Below are positions 8,701 to 12,239 of a DNA stretch of 12,239 bases, piece by piece (the stretch's first letter is position 1; each line of letters opens with the position of its first letter). The notes beneath the pieces were generated by a model that had not been told where the DNA came from, did no database searches, and worked only from the letters and a program-made list of their open reading frames with translations. The stretch spans positions 29,969 to 42,207 of the forward strand of contig NVVG01000011.1 of assembly GCA_002402125.1 (NCBI GenBank). Direction: 5' to 3'. The DNA is from Moraxellaceae bacterium (GTDB lineage Bacteria; Pseudomonadota; Gammaproteobacteria; Pseudomonadales; Ketobacteraceae). A program made the position numbers and the translations under genes.

Positions 8701-8789
8701 TTAAAGGGGATTCGGTACCGGAAGATAGAAACTACGCCCAAACCTACAATGGTCGCGTCTTTCGTCTAGGTTTTCGTGTCATTTTCTAG
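5703..8789 (+). CDS. TonB-dependent outer-membrane receptor (Xanthomonas/Caulobacter-type)
   Basis: A 1028-residue outer-membrane beta-barrel that would import a ligand using TonB-ExbBD energy. N-terminal hydrophobic segment at about 22-38 ends in SKAKD, a plausible signal-peptidase site, with an unusually long leader before it. SIEDLMLLSLEELLNLHV (52-69) is the short helix often seen ahead of the plug in such receptors. The plug (about 88-196) has EDIGKMPDRNIAEALQRIPG (96-115), VTIRGIADNLNVTLING, and SAIEIYKTPKASDIEGSIGG, the signature of the family annotated TonB-Xanth-Caul (TIGR01782). The C-terminus FRLGFRVIF ends in phenylalanine as barrel proteins do. Related receptors often take up glycans or their fragments, but no enzyme, transporter or regulator gene adjoins this one, so the ligand is unknown. 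Start ATG 5703 is uncertain, with ATG 5706 and 5715 in frame. The gene appears intact. Confidence 0.93.
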   Translation: MMLDMDQEIYIFKDSSIRWSSIIRYGFLSLLIILSPVSKAKDSNPDSIYSSSIEDLMLLSLEELLNLHVDTLRDSFSKAISLKRLNSTISDTIVAEDIGKMPDRNIAEALQRIPGVSIARSKGEGTFVTIRGIADNLNVTLINGQTIASAGDGRGIDFSSMPASMISAIEIYKTPKASDIEGSIGGTINIITSRPLDVGIEKGSLFVEYTHNNFNQENSPSISISYIKPVNTNFGIATAVSYEKIETRTDALINESWSDSETGFYPTRWEVSSEESERERSSLMLNLQWQPADNIDSYLDISYNKVKDVIAKHAFATWIPNGYNSIIPDSIVTNSSTNTMTEFAVDELYISPFDDNSESEIHTLTLQLGGEIELNKFVASAAIGYSEAETEQLTQRIHYIDHWTFNDDKHDAFFSQVGGGQYAYLPYVNGAAEEYYDPAIHQNHPDDAYIEGGSNNNINRLSLGPVIREPVENSDKDTSFKLDIEYLVGNNKFISSVETGFRWNKREKQTLSASQHLGPWQIAVNNATLWGQEPLFHDLLSSQYSPANFMGGEDGPGVPSAWNSVLDFDTAAAAYATHMNQGFDLSNDGSDPFFTDFESIYAIVGNTPDRRGAVDNIEESKAFYVQANLEMLNGDLLGNIGVRYIETELTSHALVGSSFDATTGGALAPITLEHDYDNILPSINLRYALNEDMYFRFAAAKVMARPNFNQAKAGAIANTDGWYDIGIDGFADPANNVFADEDSFLGGNVALDPYEANQFDISYEWYFSNSGLLSAGLFYKDINSFIFNEVQIGHILVPNYETEFGSREPYPTLGDVANGEVRHTDNNGNITDENGNDIVVEYPLLFETVQRPINGDGGYIKGLELAYQTNFHLISGLEDYGIAINYTYADSSAEYFKASFDNNSVDLPFQYLSEHTYNVTGYYEDDHLMIRVAYNWRSESLENPANDLDGMAIWRDSYGQLDTSFSYTVTEFMQLTASISNVLEESTEFFSAERIDGNLIKGDSVPEDRNYAQTYNGRVFRLGFRVIF

Positions 8790-8923
8790 CGTTTTATTTG
8801 TGTGCATTTAAAACATCTGAAAAGGGTTCCGGAGATGATAGGTGGGTGAGCAGTTACAACAAATTCACTTATGCCCGCGGGCTGGTTAAACTCCACCTCC
8901 AACTTCCCTCATTGTGTGCACCC

Positions 8924-9025
8924 ATGACTTTTGCTGATCTCAATCTTCATCCCGCTGTCTTAGCGGGTTTACCCTCAGCACTACTACAAGGGCACCCACT
9001 CTGTCGTGAACAATATCTGATCTAA
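8924..9025 (+). pseudogene. Fragment resembling the N-terminus of a DEAD-box RNA helicase
   Basis: ATG 8924 opens MTFADLNLHPAVLAGL, which looks like the start of DEAD-box helicases (F-x-x-L-x-L-x-P-x-x-L-x-G-L). The next residues, LLQGHPLCREQYLI then stop, look like a damaged Q motif (normally G-Y-x-x-P-T-P-I-Q followed by a region resembling EQ.I). Nothing downstream resembles the Walker A motif, so at most about 33 codons of a roughly 400-residue-plus protein remain. No ribosome binding site is visible. Within it CCCGCT/AGCGGG (8951-8956/8962-8967) forms a 6-bp hairpin, and an imperfect inverted repeat joins 8991-8999 with 9043-9052. A non-coding explanation is possible. The surrounding 8790-9118 holds nothing else I can name. 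Confidence 0.35.
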
Positions 9026-9118
9026 ACAATGGAGTTGTTGGGGTGGGTGTCCTCAAAGGTACCATAAATTTGAAATCTCCCAGCTTTCACGGACATCAGG
9101 TTTTTCACTCTGCTCCTC

Positions 9119-9232
9119 TAACGAACAGATCAGTCCGAATTTAAAAACTGTGGCGGTTTTATGCCCATTCCGCTACGCTATATTCTTGCATAAAATCGCC
9201 CCATTTTTTAAATCGGGTTATCATGGGTGTTA
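9119..9232 (+). repeat. attC-like palindrome B (integron recombination site)
   Basis: Begins TAACG and ends GTGTTA, continuing as GTTAAAT, which fits the attC core GTTRRRY. After the R box come mismatched triplets, then an L-box-like stem (CAGATCAG against TTATCATG) with single-base bulges. A long inner stem follows: 9140-9164 pairs with 9188-9212 at 22 of 25 positions by eye, around a 23-base terminal loop. The size is 114 bp. It ends 29 bp before the next lipoprotein start, the usual cassette arrangement. Its first 35 bases recur at 9705-9739 with three differences. Confidence 0.6.
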
Positions 9233-9261
9233 AATAGATCTTAGAAAATGGAAGTTAGATT

Positions 9262-9660
9262 ATGAGAATAGGAATTTTTCTATTAACCTTTTTTATAGTT
9301 GGTTGTGGTGGGAATAGTAGTTCAGATAATCCAGCGGAAGAAGAAGCGAATTTAGTTGTATCGGTAAAAGATGCAGAAGGTGGAGCTGTCGCAGTAGATT
9401 CAATTTCATATTCAACAACGGATGACCCTGAGACCGAGCACGAGTTGGAGCCTGATTGTGATAACATAAGTTGTTTTGAGTGGGTGTTTCCTGAGGAACT
9501 AACGGGAGGCATAACTATTTCAAAAAGTATTATTCTCGAGAATGTTTCAGACCCTTTATGCATGGACTATTATGGCGCGGAGCAGTATGTAGAGGTTGAT
9601 CCAAATGTCACACAATATGTTGATTTGGTTCTTTACTATGAAGCAACAGCCTGTCAATGA
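9262..9660 (+). CDS. Small lipoprotein, unknown function
   Basis: A 132-residue protein with a textbook lipoprotein signal, MRIGIFLLTFFIVGC (lipobox IVGC, lipidated C15), then a flexible acidic linker (GGNSSSDNPAEEE). The mature domain begins NLVVSVKDAEGGAVAVDSISYS, the pattern of a carboxypeptidase-regulatory-like or other Ig-type beta-sandwich. It continues with cysteines in DCDNISCF, LCMD and the terminal TACQ, which could form two disulfides. GGAAG about 10 bases upstream supports ATG 9262. It lies directly after palindrome B and is followed 45 bp after its stop by the left half of a similar palindrome, as a cassette gene would be. No residue between signal and linker is D, so it is probably sorted to the outer membrane. 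Function unknown. Confidence 0.8.
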   Translation: MRIGIFLLTFFIVGCGGNSSSDNPAEEEANLVVSVKDAEGGAVAVDSISYSTTDDPETEHELEPDCDNISCFEWVFPEELTGGITISKSIILENVSDPLCMDYYGAEQYVEVDPNVTQYVDLVLYYEATACQ

Positions 9661-9704
9661 ACTAATAACAGAATATAAAACGTATAGAGGTGTGCTTCGT
9701 ACTT

Positions 9705-9739
9705 TAACGAGCAGATCAGCCCGAATTAAAAAACTGTGG
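9705..9739 (+). repeat. Left half of an attC-like site (truncated copy of palindrome B)
   Basis: These 35 bases, from TAACGAGCAGATCAG to CTGTGG, match 9119-9153 at 32 of 35 positions. The expected right half, ending in GTTA, is absent before the next gene at 9828. The remaining 88 bases (9740-9827) are AT-rich and not clearly related. The site therefore looks truncated by a deletion or rearrangement. Confidence 0.65.
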
Positions 9740-9827
9740 TAGACTAGCAACCTTCAAACCGACATTTTACAATTAGCTCGAATGTAAAAATTAAAAAAAC
9801 ACCATTTTTCACGCTATAGGGATATTT

Positions 9828-10697
9828 ATGAATTTTAAATCTTTAGTCTTTGCCATCATCGCAGTAGTCACGTTAGCTGGGTGTAATATAACCGTCACCA
9901 ACGAGGGAGGGGGCACGGTCACTTCCGATGATGGCAACATTTACTGCGGCGACATTTGTGAAGCCTCTTACAGCAACGATACCTTAGTTACTCTTACTGC
10001 AGAAGCATTTGAAGGGTTTATCTTTCAAGGTTGGTCTGGAGTCTGTGAGGGTACGGAGAGCTGTGAAGTTTCGGTTGGTCAAGCGAGTGGGCATAAAAAA
10101 GTAACCGCAATGTTCGAGCCTGTAGTGGTCGAGTACCCTTACGTCTACCCATCAATTGAAATTGTTGGTGCTAATGTAACATCTTCAACATACTCTTCTG
10201 GAGAATACAGCGAACCAATCACCTATATGATCGGTGTTTACGAGACACACAGCAATCACTCTGGCGGTAACCACCCTATGGGTAATGCAACCGTCAACAT
10301 TTCTGAGCAACCAAGTAATATTATATTAGTACTTAGCTCTTATGAGCCTGTCACTTGGGATATTCAAGGAGAAGGTGCTGATAATATCGAGAGACTGATA
10401 GTTCATGGATATCATGATCAGGTGGTAATAGAGGATAATTTATCTATTTCTGCAGAAGAATATACACATTTGGGAACAGGATCATATATCTCAAATAATT
10501 ACTATTGGCCTCAGCCTGAAGACATATGTCGAGATGACACTGAAGTTCCACCTGAGGAGTATTCACAAAATAATCGTATATGTAATTCCATCGAAGTACA
10601 GGAAAATATTGAAGCTCTTATTGGACAAGAAATTGATGTCTTTGCAGGCACATATAGCGCTACTGAGTTTAATATATCTATAGAGTCTTCTGAATAA
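9828..10697 (+). CDS. Lipoprotein with an InlB/bacterial-repeat beta domain
   Basis: A 289-residue lipoprotein. The signal MNFKSLVFAIIAVVTLAGC has a canonical lipobox (LAGC, lipidated C19). Residues about 23-96 form one bacterial-repeat domain (Flg_new_2/PF18998-like): GGGTVTSDDG, two paired cysteines (YCGDICEASY), then FIFQGWSGVCEGTESC and the closing VTAMFEP. This fold occurs in bacterial surface and adhesion proteins. The rest (about 100-289) is a beta-rich domain with Y/S/N-rich strands and a cysteine pair (ICRDD, RICNS) that I do not recognise. AGGGA about 9 bases before ATG 9828 supports the start. The stop is 5 bp before palindrome C, as in integron cassettes. Likely displayed on the outer membrane; binding partner unknown. 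Confidence 0.85.
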   Translation: MNFKSLVFAIIAVVTLAGCNITVTNEGGGTVTSDDGNIYCGDICEASYSNDTLVTLTAEAFEGFIFQGWSGVCEGTESCEVSVGQASGHKKVTAMFEPVVVEYPYVYPSIEIVGANVTSSTYSSGEYSEPITYMIGVYETHSNHSGGNHPMGNATVNISEQPSNIILVLSSYEPVTWDIQGEGADNIERLIVHGYHDQVVIEDNLSISAEEYTHLGTGSYISNNYYWPQPEDICRDDTEVPPEEYSQNNRICNSIEVQENIEALIGQEIDVFAGTYSATEFNISIESSE

Positions 10698-10702
10698 TAA
10701 TT

Positions 10703-10791
10703 TAACAAGTAGCTGCAATGGTCTCCGTAAGCTGTCACGATTTTTTATTCAAAAATCCTGCCAGCTTACTACGCAATTCAGCTAGGCGTTA
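10703..10791 (+). repeat. attC-like palindrome C (best-formed integron recombination site)
   Basis: R box TAAC (10703-10706)/GTTA (10788-10791); 3x3 unpaired spacer AAG opposite GGC; perfect 6-bp L box TAGCTG (10710-10715)/CAGCTA (10779-10784); one extrahelical C (10716); then AAT/ATT. The inner stem pairs 10727-10745 with 10751-10769 at 17 of 19 positions around the 5-base loop TATTC. This order of elements is the attC secondary-structure plan, and 89 bp is a normal size. It starts 5 bp after a stop codon. The core reads GTTACGT, a departure from GTTRRRY. Confidence 0.65.
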
Positions 10792-10801
10792 CGTAAGTTT
10801 A

Positions 10802-10830
10802 CGAGAGACCTAATTTTATTAGATCTCTCG
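10802..10830 (+). other. Strong hairpin beyond palindrome C, with a competing pairing
   Basis: CGAGAGA-C-CTAAT, loop TTT, ATTAG-A-TCTCTCG: 12 of 13 pairs form. GAGACC at 10805-10810 can instead pair with GGTCTC at 10720-10725 inside palindrome C, so the two structures exclude each other. No U-run follows on the plus strand, so a simple terminator is unlikely. The rest of 10831-11010 is AT-rich with no gene seen. Confidence 0.5.
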
Positions 10831-11010
10831 AGCTGTGAATATTGAGGGCATCTATATCCTTTAAAACCTTCTTAAGGACTATATCATCCAGAGGCAAATC
10901 TCCCTTTTACACCGATCTTAAGCCAAAGCATGTCGATATAGTTTACATATCATCACTTTAATAACCATCTAGCATATATAACCTATTGATATATATAGTA
11001 TTTTGTGAAT

Positions 11011-11026
11011 CGGCATATTTATTGCA
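11011..11026 (+). promoter_or_regulatory. Sigma-54 (RpoN) -24/-12 promoter of the PEP-CTERM-like gene
   Basis: CGGCATATTTATTGCA has GG (11012-11013) and GC (11024-11025) with exactly 10 bases between, plus the GGCA and TTGCA contexts of the consensus TGGCAC-N5-TTGCA. Transcription would begin near 11037, about 25-40 bases before the start codon. RpoN-dependent expression of PEP-CTERM genes through PrsK/PrsR is known in other proteobacteria, which fits. Confidence 0.55.
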
Positions 11027-11074
11027 TTCCAATATCCTTCCCTAAACACTAAACAACAAATGGAATGCAACTTA

Positions 11075-11878
11075 ATGCAAAAACTATTAAATTTTGCCAT
11101 TGCTAGTGCCGCCCTTTTCACTTCCTCACTAGCACTTGCTGTGCCCTTTTCAGGACCCGATGCTTTTGGCTATAACGGTAGTGATATAGCTTTTGGCCTA
11201 ACAGATATCCGTACTTCTGGTACCAATATCGGCCTTGATAATCAAGATGATGGCTCCTTCACGAATGCCATAGGCTTTGATTTTGATTTCTACGGAAATA
11301 TTTTCACGGAAACACACGTTTCTACTAATGGCTTTATCAGTTTCGGCGCGAATAACGCTGGCAAATCTGGCTGCTGTAGCGGCGACCCCATTCCAACGCC
11401 GGGTAGTGGTCTAGATAACTTTATCGCAGGTTTCTGGGAAGATCTCAATCCAGGAAATGGCGGCTCAATCCGAACACAGACTATCGGTGATGTAGGCTCA
11501 CGTGAGTTTATTGTAGGGTATTACGATGTTAGAGATTTTGATGATCCAGGCAGTTCAATCAACACTTTCGAAATCATTCTGCACGAATTGACAAATGACA
11601 TCGAGATTCAAATCTTTCAAATTCAATTTGATGATGTCGACGATAAGACCGTTGGTATTGAAAATGAAGATGGCACAGACGGTATCGAAATATTGTTTGT
11701 CGAATCTTCTGATCCAAACTATAGCAACGGTGACATTCTAATTCAAAACCAAGCATTCTGCTTTAGCACTGGCGGTACCAACTGCGGTCAATCAACTAGT
11801 GTTCCAGCTCCAGCGACAGTAGGTCTATTCCTCTTGGGCTTGCTAGGGATTAAAAGAGCTCGAAAAACCAAGGCTTAG
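11075..11878 (+). CDS. PEP-CTERM-type exported protein with a nidogen-like domain
   Basis: I chose ATG 11075 over the in-frame ATG 11060 because it gives a standard Sec signal, MQKLLNFAIASAALFTSS then LALA before VPF, and GGA lies 10 bases upstream; the protein is then 267 residues. The central part matches nidogen-like extracellular domains: FDFDFYGN, HVSTNGFISFG, DNFIAGFWEDLNPGNGGS, REFIVGYYDV, NTFEIILHE. A CC pair and two late cysteines may form disulfides. The C-terminus is a sorting tail: VPAPAT, a hydrophobic helix (VGLFLLGLLGI) and a basic end (KRARKTKA). This is the PEP-CTERM plan with PAP in place of PEP, so an exosortase elsewhere in the genome would process it. Such proteins are linked to exopolysaccharide, biofilm and floc formation. 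It is preceded by a sigma-54 promoter match and followed by a hairpin, so probably forms its own transcription unit. Confidence 0.85.
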   Translation: MQKLLNFAIASAALFTSSLALAVPFSGPDAFGYNGSDIAFGLTDIRTSGTNIGLDNQDDGSFTNAIGFDFDFYGNIFTETHVSTNGFISFGANNAGKSGCCSGDPIPTPGSGLDNFIAGFWEDLNPGNGGSIRTQTIGDVGSREFIVGYYDVRDFDDPGSSINTFEIILHELTNDIEIQIFQIQFDDVDDKTVGIENEDGTDGIEILFVESSDPNYSNGDILIQNQAFCFSTGGTNCGQSTSVPAPATVGLFLLGLLGIKRARKTKA

Positions 11879-11907
11879 TAACGCTGCAATTGATACCTAG
11901 AATACGT

Positions 11908-11940
11908 GTAGTGGCTTCTAAACAATCATAGAGCCACTAC
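11908..11940 (+). terminator. Hairpin after the PEP-CTERM-like gene, probable terminator
   Basis: GTAGTGGCT (11908-11916) pairs perfectly with AGCCACTAC (11932-11940). A register with one bulged T extends the stem by TCTA/TAGA. It lies 29 bases after the stop codon. The following CATTTCAG is only weakly U-rich, so termination may be inefficient. Confidence 0.5.
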
Positions 11941-11986
11941 ATTTCAGCACACAGCATCAACTCCTCTTCTATTCATATTTATCTGT

Positions 11987-12091
11987 TTTTTAAACCCAGG
12001 CATGAAACCACTCATCGATCGAAACCCTTTGTTATTTTGGAAAGGTTTGAGTTTTGTCTTGATGGTCTCACAGGTGATCATGGTTATTTAG
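11987..12091 (+). pseudogene. 3'-end fragment of a second kinase/phosphatase gene copy
   Basis: Bases 11987-12082 match 3376-3471 (last part of the kinase/phosphatase gene) with only two differences, both silent third-position changes (AAG to AAA, CCG to CCA). The frame covers the FLNPGMKPLIDRNPLLFWKG region and most of the tail anchor, then crosses a deletion junction and ends at TAG 12089-12091 after VIMVI. Upstream of 11987 similarity stops abruptly, so all catalytic parts are missing. No function expected. Confidence 0.85.
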
Positions 12092-12239
12092 GCATGGGCA
12101 TTGTGCCTGCAGCTTTGTGTGAGAAATTAATTTTTGTTGACCAGGTGCCGCATATTGCTCAGCAGTTAGAACGACAGTTGCTAGAGCAGCCATTGTTATA
12201 TCCAGCGCATCGCTATGAAGTGCTGACAAGTGATGCGGG
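12076..12239 (+). pseudogene. 5'-truncated second copy of trmK (continues past the window)
   Basis: Bases 12083-12239 match 3639-3795, the intact trmK, without gaps. The frame is open from DHGYLG through QVPHIAQQLERQLLEQP to the window end, but the first 34 or so codons and start are gone. In their place the kinase tail is joined directly at GTGATCATG. Differences lie mostly in third codon positions plus a few replacements (S to G, N to P, E to H), and a core of roughly 100 bp is identical. The missing 5' part should inactivate it; whether the 3' part is complete cannot be seen. Confidence 0.85.

Larger units (their letters stand above)
4226..10791 (+). mobile_element. Probable degenerate integron cassette array (no integrase in window)
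   Basis: All genes here are on the plus strand. Small lipoprotein genes alternate with three attC-like palindromes (5040-5150, 9119-9232, 10703-10791) and one half site (9705-9739). Each complete palindrome runs from TAAC to GTTA in the same direction as the genes, as in integron cassettes. One lies 5 bp after a stop codon and another ends 29 bp before a start. No integrase or attI is visible, so this would be an orphan array or the far end of one. The span from 5151 to 9232, containing a 3-kb TonB receptor, is far too long for a normal cassette and is probably an insertion. The left boundary near 4226 is a guess. Confidence 0.5.

Noticed and set aside
8798..9025. 75-codon plus-strand open frame starting at 8798
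   Set aside because: The first 42 codons look random and lack a ribosome binding site; only the part from 8924 resembles a protein family.

Overview
The window looks like the chromosome of a heterotrophic, probably marine, gammaproteobacterium. A nitrite reductase gene (nirB) diverges from a PP2C-phosphatase/Ser-Thr-kinase fusion, an arrangement known from pseudomonads and relatives. The rest holds a large TonB-dependent receptor of the Xanthomonas/Caulobacter/Cellvibrio type, several lipoproteins and a PEP-CTERM-type exported protein. Placing it near the Cellvibrionales is inference from gene content, not proof.

Left part (1-4225), conserved chromosome: the N-terminal half of NirB on the minus strand; a 448-bp divergent control region with a terminator-like hairpin in the nirB leader and a possible NtrC-type site; the kinase/phosphatase (1771-3492); and, 34 bp later, a TrmK-family methyltransferase (3527-4225).

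Middle part (about 4226-10791), accessory DNA with every gene on the plus strand: a lipoprotein gene broken at a run of nine G; a frameshifted small membrane ORF; a 1028-residue TonB receptor; a fragment resembling the start of a DEAD-box helicase; and two intact small lipoprotein genes. Three long imperfect palindromes (5040-5150, 9119-9232, 10703-10791) have the architecture of integron attC sites: a TAAC/GTTA R box, a 3x3 unpaired spacer, an L box and extrahelical bases. A fourth site at 9705-9739 has only its left half. They are oriented correctly relative to the genes, and two sit immediately after or before a lipoprotein gene. I read this as a degenerate integron cassette array with no integrase in view. 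The TonB receptor is probably a later insertion.

Right part (10792-12239): a strong sigma-54 (-24/-12) promoter match precedes a PEP-CTERM-like secreted protein with a nidogen-like fold, followed by a hairpin. The window then runs into a second, diverged copy of the kinase 3' end and trmK (11987-12239). A 167-bp deletion in that copy has both ends at a 9-bp direct repeat found in the intact copy. The accessory block is therefore bracketed by direct copies of the chromosomal kinase-trmK locus, which suggests arrival by recombination at this locus.

No tRNA, rRNA, CRISPR array, transposase or integrase was seen.
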